Assembly (NCBI GenBank): GCA_045644545.1
Contig: JAZRHC010000009.1
Span: 62,001 to 126,000 of the forward strand
Source of the DNA: Scatosoma sp045644545
GTDB lineage: Bacteria > Bacillota > Clostridia > Christensenellales > Borkfalkiaceae
Reading direction: 5' to 3'
Length of the DNA: 64,000 nucleotides
Under the pieces are notes generated by a model. That model was not told the DNA's origin. It made no database searches and saw only the letters and a list, made by a program, of their open reading frames with translations. The position numbers and the translations under genes are program-made. Of the stretch, positions 49,382 through 57,636 are shown one piece after another (position 1 is the first letter of the stretch; every line of letters begins with the position of its first letter).

Positions 49382-50569
49382 TCACAGCCCGTATTCTTTT
49401 GCGAGCTTTTCAAAAAGCGGCAACGCCCGCTCGATCGTTTGCGTTTGCACGCAGTAGGCGATACGAACGTAGCCCTTGCAGCCGAAATCGTCGGCGGGAA
49501 CGAGCAACAGCTCGTATTTTTTCGCCCGCTCACAAAAGGCGTACGCGTCCTCTTCCGCCGCTTTCATAAACAGATAAAACGCACCGTCGGGATAAACGCA
49601 TTCGAATCCGCAAGCCGTCAAGCCACGATACAACAAATCGCGGTTGCGCTTATACACGCTTAAATCGGCGGTAAGCCCGTCGCAAGCCGCCGCCACGCGC
49701 TGAAAAAGCGCGGGAGCGCAGACGTAGCCCAAAGCCCTGCCCGCGCCGCAAATCGCGGCGTACACCCCTTTTGCGTTGTCCGCTTCGGGATTCACGGCGA
49801 TATAGCCGATACGCTCGCCCGGCGTGGAAAGCGATTTCGAATAAGAATAGCAGACGATAGAATTTTTATAATAGTTCATAATGAACGGCACGACGGTTTC
49901 TTTATCGTAGATAAGCTCGCGATAGGGCTCGTCCGCGATCAAGAAAATCGGTTTGCCGTATTCCTCGGATTTTTTCTTCAAAACTTCCGCAAGCTTTTCG
50001 ACGGTTTTCACCCCGTACGCCACCCCCGAAGGATTGTTCGGGGAATTGATCAGCACCCCTTTGGTTTGGGGCGTGATCGCCTTTTCAAGCGCGATAAAAT
50101 CGGGTTGCAAATTTTTATCGGAAGGGAGCGCAACGAGCTTTGCCCCCGTCCCCTCGACGAATACTTTATATTCGGTGAAATAGGGCGCGAAGGTGATAAA
50201 TTCGTCGCCGTCCTCTTTTAATGCGTGAAAGGTGATCGTAAGGCTCGCCGCCGCGCCGCAGGTCATATACAGCTCGTCGCCCGAAATCCTCGTGCCAAAC
50301 CGCTTGCAAAGATTCGCCGCGATCGTATCGCGCACCCCCTTATCCCCTTGCGCGGAGGTGTAGCCGTGCAGCTCGACAGACGGCGTTTCGTCCACGAGCT
50401 TTTTGATCGTTTGATTCACCTGTTCGGGCGCGGGCACGGACGGATTCCCGATAGAAAAATCAAACACGTTTTCTTTGCCGATCTCCCCGCCCCGTTTTTT
50501 TGCGTATTCGAAAATTTCTCTAATTACCGAGCGTTTGCTTCCCAGCTCGTACATTTTTTCGTTGAGCAT
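49382..50569 (-). CDS. PLP-dependent aminotransferase, class I/II
   Basis: The 395-residue protein has FSIGNPSVPAPEQV, LINSPNNPSGVAY (substrate carboxylate), the cofactor Asp/Tyr region IADEPYRELIYD and the Schiff-base lysine in SYSKSLSTPGERIGY. It is an aspartate/aromatic-type aminotransferase; the donor cannot be told. The ATG at 50569 is preferred over the GTG one codon upstream, though both are possible. It has its own promoter. Confidence 0.92.
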   Translation of the reverse strand: MLNEKMYELGSKRSVIREIFEYAKKRGGEIGKENVFDFSIGNPSVPAPEQVNQTIKKLVDETPSVELHGYTSAQGDKGVRDTIAANLCKRFGTRISGDELYMTCGAAASLTITFHALKEDGDEFITFAPYFTEYKVFVEGTGAKLVALPSDKNLQPDFIALEKAITPQTKGVLINSPNNPSGVAYGVKTVEKLAEVLKKKSEEYGKPIFLIADEPYRELIYDKETVVPFIMNYYKNSIVCYSYSKSLSTPGERIGYIAVNPEADNAKGVYAAICGAGRALGYVCAPALFQRVAAACDGLTADLSVYKRNRDLLYRGLTACGFECVYPDGAFYLFMKAAEEDAYAFCERAKKYELLLVPADDFGCKGYVRIAYCVQTQTIERALPLFEKLAKEYGL

Positions 50570-50601
50570 CACGATACCTGCCTTCTTCTTTATTTATAAG
50601 C

Positions 50602-50630
50602 ATTATAGCATTTTTTTCGTGTTTTGTAAA
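50602..50630 (-). promoter_or_regulatory. promoter of the aminotransferase gene
   Basis: Minus-strand TTTACA (50625-50630), 17 bases, TATAAT (50602-50607). Confidence 0.75.
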
Positions 50631-50642
50631 CGGAATGAGAAA

Positions 50643-50692
50643 GAAAAAATAAGTTTCCGGCAAAAATCGTTACTTTTTTCCAGAAACTTATT
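50643..50692 (-). terminator. terminator of the GH9-like gene
   Basis: AATAAGTTTC and GAAACTTATT form a 10-base stem around a 25-base loop, followed on the minus strand by TTTTTTCTTT. Confidence 0.7.
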
Positions 50693-50774
50693 TTATCTTT
50701 AACTGCAACCAGCCTTTTTATAGCGAAAATTCTATACTCGCCTCGAACGGGCAAGTCTGTTTATTCGTGCAAAA

Positions 50775-52478
50775 TTATTCGCAAATTTTGCAAATTTCGG
50801 CAATAAGATTCATTAAATTCCCTACGCAGGGCATATCGTATTCCGCAAAGGAATCGTAAGCGTCGACCTTCTTGTAGCCAACGGGTACAGCACCCGGGAT
50901 AAAAGGCGTTGAGGGAAAGAACTGCCCAAAGGCTTTGTGCATAGCGTGATTGTATCCGATGCTCCGAACGTGGCTTGAATCCTGCGGGTTTACACCCAAC
51001 ATAGCGTCTAAAGCCATCTGCGCAACTTCTGCATACTTTCTTTCGGAAAAAATTCTCGACGCCCTTGCAAGGAACGCGCCGCAGACAGCACAAAACGAGG
51101 AAATAATTCCGTTTCTAACCCAATAGTAATTTTGTCCCTCTACCGTATCTTCAAAGATCAGCATATCTTTGTATCTTTCCTTTAAGGTTGGATCGGGAAG
51201 TCCGGGCTTTGGCATATCTGCTTTTCTTTCGAGGTCGGTTTCGGAACACCTATTTTTTACGTCCCCCCATACGCTGATTTTGGAGTTCTGAAGCATAGCG
51301 TCCGCCGCCATACGAATCTTCTCTTTCAACCCGAATACGTCGCCGACGATATCATACGCTTCCACGAGAGCCAAAGGATAGGCGGGGCACCAGCAATAAG
51401 TGCAGGCAGTACCCACCGTTCTGCCCTTTAAGAAGGTCTCCAAAGCTACGAACGCAAGCTCGTCGGACAAGAATTTGTCAAGAACGGAGGGAAGCGTGTT
51501 TTTTATATCGTCCTTATACTTTTCTTCTCCCGTCGCCCTGTAAAGATCGCAGTCGACCATTATTCTGTAAAGCTTATCCGCCGTAGAATTTTTCTGACAG
51601 AGCTCGTAAAAGAAGTCCGGATCAAAGCCACGCTGCGCCTTTTTTGGATGGCGGTATAACTCGTCGGGGCGTCTATCCGAGGTCATATATTCGTAAGAGC
51701 GTATCGCGGTTTTTAAGCAATTTTCGGCTCTTTTTGCATCTTTTTCTTTTAAATACGCGTAGCCGAGAGCGAGAATTGAAGTCGTACACCACTGCGCCGA
51801 GGAAGGGGCGGCGGATTTGTAAAATACCCTTCCTGCCCAACCAAAGGGATCGTTCATCGTGTTGTACATTGCACCGTTTTCCTGAATGTTTTTGACGTAG
51901 TAATCGCAAGCCCACTTGACTTCATCCGTGACGAGTATTTCTCCCCATTCGGATTTATCGGTCATCGCGTAGCGCATCATACCAAGCACGCCGATAGAAA
52001 CGCCGCCGGGAGATTTTCTCAGGTCGCAGGACTGATGATATCCGCCCGAAAGGTCAACGTGCTCATCGGTTTCCGCAATATAACCGTCGTCGGTGTGGCA
52101 CTTTCCGTTCCAGCCGAGCGCGTGTCCGCATCTTTGATACGTGTAGTACTCAAGCATTGTGCGCTGACAAATATCGTATGCGTTTTTATAAATGACGAAC
52201 TGGCGGCTATTTACTCCGCCGGCGGTAATGTAGTAGTCGCCGTCTTCCGTGACGGAAGAGAAATCACCAACTTGGAATTTTTCGCCGAACTCGTCCTCTG
52301 CGGTCGTCATTTTACCTTTATAAATAACGGTATGCTCCACGAATTCGCCGTGGATAAGCGTTACGGTAAACTCGTCGCTCCCAGTCTTGTTTTCACAAAG
52401 AACGAATCTTTTAGGACTGTTGGGTAAAAACCCGCGCATATTAACGCGTATAGCGTTTTGAAGATCTGATTGACTCAT
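50775..52478 (-). CDS. GH9-family-like glycoside hydrolase without signal peptide
   Basis: The 567-residue protein has an N-terminal Ig-like (CelD_N-type) domain (VNMRGFLPNSPKRFVL, DYYITAGGVNSRQFVI), then an (alpha/alpha)6 domain with DLSGGYHQSCDLRKSPGG where GH9 has GGWYDAGDYGK, GVNPQDSSHVRSIGYNH near the end and a last FAEYDMPCVGN where GH9 has the acid Glu. The second Asp (catalytic base) and the Glu are kept; the first Asp is replaced by Gln. No signal peptide, so it probably acts on imported oligosaccharides. Its base and codon use is less GCG-rich than its neighbours, so transfer is possible. Confidence 0.78.
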   Translation of the reverse strand: MSQSDLQNAIRVNMRGFLPNSPKRFVLCENKTGSDEFTVTLIHGEFVEHTVIYKGKMTTAEDEFGEKFQVGDFSSVTEDGDYYITAGGVNSRQFVIYKNAYDICQRTMLEYYTYQRCGHALGWNGKCHTDDGYIAETDEHVDLSGGYHQSCDLRKSPGGVSIGVLGMMRYAMTDKSEWGEILVTDEVKWACDYYVKNIQENGAMYNTMNDPFGWAGRVFYKSAAPSSAQWCTTSILALGYAYLKEKDAKRAENCLKTAIRSYEYMTSDRRPDELYRHPKKAQRGFDPDFFYELCQKNSTADKLYRIMVDCDLYRATGEEKYKDDIKNTLPSVLDKFLSDELAFVALETFLKGRTVGTACTYCWCPAYPLALVEAYDIVGDVFGLKEKIRMAADAMLQNSKISVWGDVKNRCSETDLERKADMPKPGLPDPTLKERYKDMLIFEDTVEGQNYYWVRNGIISSFCAVCGAFLARASRIFSERKYAEVAQMALDAMLGVNPQDSSHVRSIGYNHAMHKAFGQFFPSTPFIPGAVPVGYKKVDAYDSFAEYDMPCVGNLMNLIAEICKICE

Positions 52479-52513
52479 TTTTGTTTCTTCCTTTTAATGG
52501 ATATTGTACTAAA

Positions 52514-52542
52514 ATTATATCACTCCAAAAAAACAAAGTCAA
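52514..52542 (-). promoter_or_regulatory. promoter of the GH9-like gene
   Basis: Minus-strand TTGACT (52537-52542), 17 bases, TATAAT (52514-52519). Confidence 0.85.
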
Positions 52543-52640
52543 ATGATTCGTCGCGTTAATTTGATCTTCTTCAATCTTTTTCAAGGCGCGAACTGCGGAC
52601 TCAAAAAAGTTTTCAATCCCTTTTACAAGGCTTTGAGCGT

Positions 52641-52677
52641 AAAAAAAGACCTCGTAGAAAAAAATCTCTACAAGGTC
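52641..52677 (-). terminator. terminator of ppdK
   Basis: GACCTTGTAGAGA and TCTACGAGGTC pair with small mismatch and are followed on the minus strand by TTTTTTT. Confidence 0.85.
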
Positions 52678-52739
52678 AATTTTATAATTTATTTTGCCTT
52701 AACTTTTATAATCCGAGTTGCCCCGAATCACTTATAAAG

Positions 52740-55385
52740 TTAGTTTCTGGGTTTCTTGATATTCGCTTGCGCTGCCGAAAGTCTTGCGATAGGAACGCGG
52801 TAAGGCGAGCAGGAAACGTAGTCAAGACCGATCGCGTGGCAGAATTCGATCGAGGAAGGATCGCCGCCGTGTTCGCCGCAGATGCCGCAATGCATCGTGG
52901 GACGAGCCGCTTTACCAAGCGAAACCGCCATATCCATCAATTTGCCAACGCCCGTCGTATCCAGTCTTGCGAACGGATCGGATTCGTAGATCTTGTTCGC
53001 GTAGTATGCGGGCAAGAATTTACCTGCGTCGTCGCGCGAGAAGCCGAAGGTCATTTGCGTTAAGTCGTTCGTACCGAAGCAGAAGAATTCCGCTTCTTTT
53101 GCGATATCGTCCGCCGTCAAGCAAGCTCTGGGGATTTCGATCATCGTGCCGACTTCGTATTTAAGCGCAACGCCAGCCGCCGCGATCACTTCGTCAGCCG
53201 TTTTCACGACGATATCTTTCACGAACTTCAATTCCTTCGTTTCGCCCGTAAGCGGGATCATAATTTCGGGAACGAGAGTCCAGTCGGGGTGTTTCTTCGT
53301 CACGTTGATCGCCGCCTTGATAACCGCTTTCGTCTGCATAACCGCAATTTCGGGATAGGTTACCGTCAAACGGCAGCCACGGTGCCCCATCATCGGGTTA
53401 AATTCGTGGAGGCTTGCGATAATATCTTTAATCTGCGCAACCGTCTTGTTCTGTGCTTTTGCAAGCGCCGCGATATCCTCTTCCGCCGTGGGAACGAATT
53501 CGTGAAGGGGAGGATCGAGGAAACGAATGGTTACGGGATAGCCGCCGAGCGCTTCGAACAAGCCTTCGAAGTCTGCCTGTTGCATAGGCTCGATCTTCGC
53601 AAGCGCCGCTTCTCTTTCTTCCACCGTATCCGAGCAGATCATTTCGCGGAACGCGCCGATTCTCGAAGGATCGAAGAACATATGCTCCGTACGGCAAAGA
53701 CCGATACCCTGCGCGCCGAACGCAACCGCTTGCTTCGCGTCGTCGGGGGTGTCCGCATTCGTTCTCACGCCGAGCGACTTATACTTGTCCGCAAGCTCCA
53801 TAATACGTCCGAAATAACCGGAGTTGGGGTCTGCGGGAACGGTTTTGATAAGCGTGTCGTAAATCGTACCCGTCGAGCCGTCGAGGGAAAGCACGTCGCC
53901 TTCCTTGAAGATCTTGCCCGCAAGCTCAAACCATTTTTCTTCTTCGTGCATCTTGATATCGCCGCAACCGGAAACGCAGCACGTACCCATACCGCGCGCA
54001 ACGACCGCCGCGTGAGAGGTTTGACCGCCGCGTACCGTCAAGATACCCTGCGCGTATTTCATACCTTCGATATCTTCGGGAGAGGTTTCAAGGCGCACGA
54101 GAATTACGTTTTCGCCCTTCTTGCCTTCCACTACCGCGTCTTCTGCGGTGAACACGATCTTACCAGCCGCCGCACCGGGGGAAGCCGCGATACCTTTGCC
54201 GACCACGTTGTTCTTGTCCGCGTCTTTCAAAGCCTTTGCGTCGAACTGAGGGTGAAGGAGCATATCGAGGCTCTTCGCGTCGATTTGCATAAGCGCTTCC
54301 TTTTCGGTGATCATCCCTTCGTCGATTAAATCGCAAGCGATCTTGATCGCCGCCGCCGCCGTACGCTTACCGTTACGGGTTTGAAGCATATAAAGCTTTC
54401 TATCTTGAATAGTGAATTCCATATCCTGCATATCGCGGTAATGGTTTTCCAAAATATCGCAAACTTTAAGGAACTGTTCGTACACTTCGGGGAACACTTC
54501 TTTCATTTGCGCGATAGGCATCGGGGTGCGAACGCCGGCAACGACGTCTTCGCCCTGCGCGTTCGTCAAGAACTCGCCCATAAGCCCCTTTTCGCCCGTC
54601 GCGGGATTACGCGTGAACGCAACGCCCGTGCCCGAGGTTTCGCCCATATTACCGAACGCCATCATCTGAACGTTGACCGCCGTACCCCAGCTATACGGGA
54701 TATCGTGATCCATACGATAAATATTCGCGCGGGGGTTGTCCCAAGAACGGAACACCGCTTTCACCGCTTCGAAGAGCTGTTCCTTCGGATCGGAAGGGAA
54801 ATCCTTGCCGAGCTGCTTTTTATATTCTGCCTTGAACTGGTTCGCAAGCTCCTTCAAGTCGTCCGCGTTAAGCTCTACGTCCTGCGTTACGCCTTTCTTT
54901 TCCTTCATTTCGTCAATGAGCTTTTCGAAATACTTCTTGCCTACTTCCATAACGACGTCGGAGAACATTTGAATGAAACGGCGATAGCAGTCCCAAGCCC
55001 AACGGGGGTTGCCCGATTTGGTCGCGATCGTGTTGACCACTTCTTCGTTCAAGCCGAGGTTCAAAATGGTGTCCATCATACCGGGCATCGAAGCGCGCGC
55101 ACCCGAACGAACGGATACGAGCAAGGGGTTTTCCTTGTCGCCGAATTTCATACCGCAGATTTTTTCCATCTTGTCGATATACTCCATAATTTCCGCTTGA
55201 ATGTCGGGGTTGATCTGTCTGCCGTCTTCATAATACTGCGTGCAAGCTTCCGTGGAAATGGTGAAGCCTTGGGGAACGGGAAGACCGATATTGGTCATTT
55301 CCGCAAGGTTCGCGCCCTTACCGCCGAGAATTTCGCGCATTTTCGCATTACCTTCGGTGAAGAGATAGCAATACTTTTTAGCCAT
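52740..55385 (-). CDS. ppdK: pyruvate, phosphate dikinase
   Basis: The 881-residue enzyme begins MAKKYCYLFTEGNAKM, has the nucleotide-binding start ILGGKGANLAEM, the phosphohistidine segment VRGGQTSHAAVVARGMG, and the PEP-binding TIM-barrel signature with GLCRTEHMFFD and ..GYDYVSCSPYRVPIARLSAAQA-like ending. It interconverts pyruvate and phosphoenolpyruvate using ATP/AMP and pyrophosphate, typical of anaerobes. Length fits the family. Confidence 0.98.
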   Translation of the reverse strand: MAKKYCYLFTEGNAKMREILGGKGANLAEMTNIGLPVPQGFTISTEACTQYYEDGRQINPDIQAEIMEYIDKMEKICGMKFGDKENPLLVSVRSGARASMPGMMDTILNLGLNEEVVNTIATKSGNPRWAWDCYRRFIQMFSDVVMEVGKKYFEKLIDEMKEKKGVTQDVELNADDLKELANQFKAEYKKQLGKDFPSDPKEQLFEAVKAVFRSWDNPRANIYRMDHDIPYSWGTAVNVQMMAFGNMGETSGTGVAFTRNPATGEKGLMGEFLTNAQGEDVVAGVRTPMPIAQMKEVFPEVYEQFLKVCDILENHYRDMQDMEFTIQDRKLYMLQTRNGKRTAAAAIKIACDLIDEGMITEKEALMQIDAKSLDMLLHPQFDAKALKDADKNNVVGKGIAASPGAAAGKIVFTAEDAVVEGKKGENVILVRLETSPEDIEGMKYAQGILTVRGGQTSHAAVVARGMGTCCVSGCGDIKMHEEEKWFELAGKIFKEGDVLSLDGSTGTIYDTLIKTVPADPNSGYFGRIMELADKYKSLGVRTNADTPDDAKQAVAFGAQGIGLCRTEHMFFDPSRIGAFREMICSDTVEEREAALAKIEPMQQADFEGLFEALGGYPVTIRFLDPPLHEFVPTAEEDIAALAKAQNKTVAQIKDIIASLHEFNPMMGHRGCRLTVTYPEIAVMQTKAVIKAAINVTKKHPDWTLVPEIMIPLTGETKELKFVKDIVVKTADEVIAAAGVALKYEVGTMIEIPRACLTADDIAKEAEFFCFGTNDLTQMTFGFSRDDAGKFLPAYYANKIYESDPFARLDTTGVGKLMDMAVSLGKAARPTMHCGICGEHGGDPSSIEFCHAIGLDYVSCSPYRVPIARLSAAQANIKKPRN

Positions 55386-55505
55386 AATTGTTTATTTCCT
55401 CCAAATAGATTTTTCTGATTTTTTCTTTCGCGATAAAAAAACCTCGCGGCACTTTCGTCGTTTTTTTCGCGCTGCGAAAAGCTCCGTTCGGTTTTACCAA
55501 CATAT

Positions 55506-55534
55506 ATTTTAATATAAAACGCAAGAAATATCAA
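55506..55534 (-). promoter_or_regulatory. promoter of ppdK
   Basis: Minus-strand TTGATA (55529-55534), 17 bases, TAAAAT (55506-55511), about 110 bases before the ATG. A GC-rich imperfect palindrome lies in the leader (55440-55490); I see no known riboswitch. Confidence 0.7.
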
Positions 55535-55626
55535 GCCTTTCAAGCGGACTTTTTGAGATTTTTTCGCAAAAATATCAATTTTTTTCGATTTTTTCGTCTG
55601 ATTTTAAGAATTTTTTATAAAATATT

Positions 55627-55652
55627 CCCCGCCAAGCGGTCGCTCGGCGGGG
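55627..55652 (-). terminator. terminator of the zinc-ribbon membrane protein gene
   Basis: CCCCGCCGAGCG and CGCTTGGCGGGG form a 12-base stem; the T-run on the minus strand is weak (ATATTTTA). Confidence 0.65.
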
Positions 55653-55663
55653 AGATAAAAGGT

Positions 55664-57286
55664 TTAATCAACGTAATCCTCGTAAACTTTTGCGGCTTTA
55701 TTTTCCGCGCTTTTACTAACAGCTTTTTGCACGACGGGCAACAATACGTTCAGCAACGCCAACACGATAGAAACAATCATTCCCGCTAAGCCGAAGGAAT
55801 ACTCCAAATCGTAAGACCGATTAGAGGAAATACCTGCGCCGTCTAACAATAAGTCTACCGCGTTCATTGCATTGACGCCTCCGACAAAAAAGGTCGTTGC
55901 CGCAATGACGACCAAAACCAACAAGGACACCGAAGATTTCCTTCCCTCTAAAAGAGTTCCGTTTATCATTCCCTTTATTCTTTCAAAAAGAGTCCACGCT
56001 CCAACGCATAACGTTAAAACGACAAAAACCGTACTCATATTGAAACATACAACGGTTGTTTCGAGACTTTCCGTGAACTCTTTATAATCTGCGCCAGCCA
56101 AAACTTCGTTTGACAACGAGCTAAGTTGAGCCGCGATTATATTGAAATTCGAAAAAGATAAATCAAGCTCGCCAAGTCCCGACAGCGTTTGCACTATCGT
56201 ATACTCGTAATAATCGTCATAATAACTATCGGTATATTCCAAAGAAGCCTCTAACGCTACGCCGAGATTCGCCAATAAAGAAAACACAACGGTAATCAAC
56301 ACGACGCTTCCCACCGCAACGAGTAACTTCGTCAAAGTATTTTTATTCCTTAAAGCAACGCCTTTTCTCGCGACGAGACACGCCACTCCGAGCAAAAGAA
56401 ATATAAAACAAAAGATAAGCCCGCAAACGCTCGCGCCGTTTAACGAATATTCTATCCCCATAGACCGAGATTTTCTATCTACGCTAAAACCGTCCTCGCT
56501 TTCGCTAAGCTCCAACAAAACCTCTGCGAAGCCTTGATTGAGCATAAAGAATATACCCACGCCGACGAAAAAAGATAAAATGCAAAGAATCGCCCATTTA
56601 TCCGTTTTGCGTTGCGTATATCCTAAAACGCTACGGAAATATTGCACTAACGCAAGAATTCCGAAAATGACCACGGCGAGCATTACGATTACCGTTGATA
56701 CCGTTCCGACGATTGCGTACGTATTGGCGGAATCTTCAAAAAGTCCTTCATAAAAGCTACTCGAAACGAAGTCTACTTTGTCAATATCCTTATAAACTTG
56801 CCCGAAGAAATAAAAAATATTATCCGCCATTCCAAGCGAATTTTCTTTAAGCGCAGTCTGAACCGTTTGAGAATAATAATCGTCCATTCCCTCTAAAACG
56901 CCGCCGATCAAGAATACGAAAATCATTGCCAAAAGCGTACCGATCGCCAAAGCCGCACTACCGCAATTGGAAACGATTTTCGTCCAACCCGCCGTTTCTT
57001 TACCTTCGCCCTGCGCCCGAATTTTTTTCGGTTTTACAGAAATATTTTGCGCCGAAACAGCCGCCTTTCCGCATTTAGGACAAAACTTTCCTTCAAACAC
57101 TTCTCCGCACGCCGAACAAGCATTTTTCCCGTCGAGGCGCTTTCCGCAATATATACAAAAAGCCGCCGTTTCCTCAATAATTTTACCGCAAGCAGGGCAC
57201 GGCTTTTTGTTATCCAGTCTTGCTCCGCAATTACTGCAAAATACCGCACCGTCTACGGAAGGTGTGCCACATTTTTTACATTCCAT
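55664..57286 (-). CDS. zinc-ribbon multi-pass membrane protein of unknown function
   Basis: The 540-residue protein begins with three C4 zinc ribbons (CKKC..CSNC, CPAC..CIYC, CSAC..CPKC; about residues 3-75), then a basic linker and about ten membrane helices in pairs separated by acidic loops (YTDSYYDDYYEY). Zinc-ribbon/membrane fusions of this type are common in gut Clostridia and may sense or scaffold; none has a clear function. It is divergent from the small HTH gene at 57381, whose putative operator touches the shared region. Confidence 0.75.
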   Translation of the reverse strand: MECKKCGTPSVDGAVFCSNCGARLDNKKPCPACGKIIEETAAFCIYCGKRLDGKNACSACGEVFEGKFCPKCGKAAVSAQNISVKPKKIRAQGEGKETAGWTKIVSNCGSAALAIGTLLAMIFVFLIGGVLEGMDDYYSQTVQTALKENSLGMADNIFYFFGQVYKDIDKVDFVSSSFYEGLFEDSANTYAIVGTVSTVIVMLAVVIFGILALVQYFRSVLGYTQRKTDKWAILCILSFFVGVGIFFMLNQGFAEVLLELSESEDGFSVDRKSRSMGIEYSLNGASVCGLIFCFIFLLLGVACLVARKGVALRNKNTLTKLLVAVGSVVLITVVFSLLANLGVALEASLEYTDSYYDDYYEYTIVQTLSGLGELDLSFSNFNIIAAQLSSLSNEVLAGADYKEFTESLETTVVCFNMSTVFVVLTLCVGAWTLFERIKGMINGTLLEGRKSSVSLLVLVVIAATTFFVGGVNAMNAVDLLLDGAGISSNRSYDLEYSFGLAGMIVSIVLALLNVLLPVVQKAVSKSAENKAAKVYEDYVD

Positions 57287-57318
57287 CTTTCGTATCTCCT
57301 TTTCAAAAATGTGACTTA

Positions 57319-57347
57319 ATTATACAAGGAGTTTTCTTCTTTGTCAA
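57319..57347 (-). promoter_or_regulatory. promoter of the zinc-ribbon membrane protein gene
   Basis: Minus-strand TTGACA (57342-57347), 17 bases, TATAAT (57319-57324). The spacer contains AAGAAGA, the half-site of the palindrome at 57356-57369. Confidence 0.85.
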
Positions 57348-57355
57348 GCATTTTA

Positions 57356-57379
57356 AGAAGATTTCTTCTATAATATAAT
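57356..57379 (+). promoter_or_regulatory. operator-like palindrome and -10 box before the HTH gene
   Basis: AGAAGA-TT-TCTTCT (57356-57369) is a 14-base palindrome overlapping TATAAT (57369-57374), which is 6 bases before the ATG at 57381. A second TATAAT overlaps at 57374-57379. Autorepression is likely. Confidence 0.65.
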
Positions 57380-57380
57380 T

Positions 57381-57584
57381 ATGAAAATCGGTGAGAGAAT
57401 AAAAGAGCTAAGAATAGAAAAAAATCTTTCGCAAGCGGGGCTAGCGAAAGCAATCGGCGTTAGCCAGAAAGCGGTCGATTATTGGGAACGTTCGATCAAT
57501 GAACCCAAAGCGAGTTATCTTATTTCCTTAGTGGAATATTTTGAAATAACCTACGACGAATTTTTCGAAAGCGTGAATAAATAA
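57381..57584 (+). CDS. small XRE-family HTH regulator, leaderless
   Basis: The 67-residue protein is one helix-turn-helix domain (IGERIKELRIEKNLSQAGLA, then AIGVSQKAVDYWERS) plus the usual short tail. No ribosome site is seen and a TATAAT stands 6 bases before the ATG. The likely targets are itself and the divergent zinc-ribbon membrane protein. Confidence 0.87.
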   Translation: MKIGERIKELRIEKNLSQAGLAKAIGVSQKAVDYWERSINEPKASYLISLVEYFEITYDEFFESVNK

Positions 57585-57626
57585 AATCCCTTCCGTGCAA
57601 ATGGATACGCACGAAAGGGATTTTTT
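57583..57626. terminator. strong bidirectional terminator
   Basis: AAAATCCCTTCCGTGC (57583-57598) pairs with GCACGAAAGGGATTTT (57609-57624) with one mismatch; T-run on both strands. It separates the HTH gene from the convergent Mrr-like gene and overlaps the HTH stop. Confidence 0.9.
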
Positions 57627-57636
57627 CTTTTACCGT

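Noticed and set aside
52543..52737. 64-codon frame on the + strand between the GH9-like gene and ppdK
   Set aside because: It runs through the ppdK terminator hairpin and starts without a ribosome site.
53289..54329. 346-codon open frame on the + strand
   Set aside because: It lies wholly antisense to ppdK, a certain gene, and has a biased Arg/His/Leu-rich composition typical of a shadow frame.
54381..55418. 345-codon open frame on the + strand
   Set aside because: Also antisense to ppdK; no ribosome site and no family pattern.
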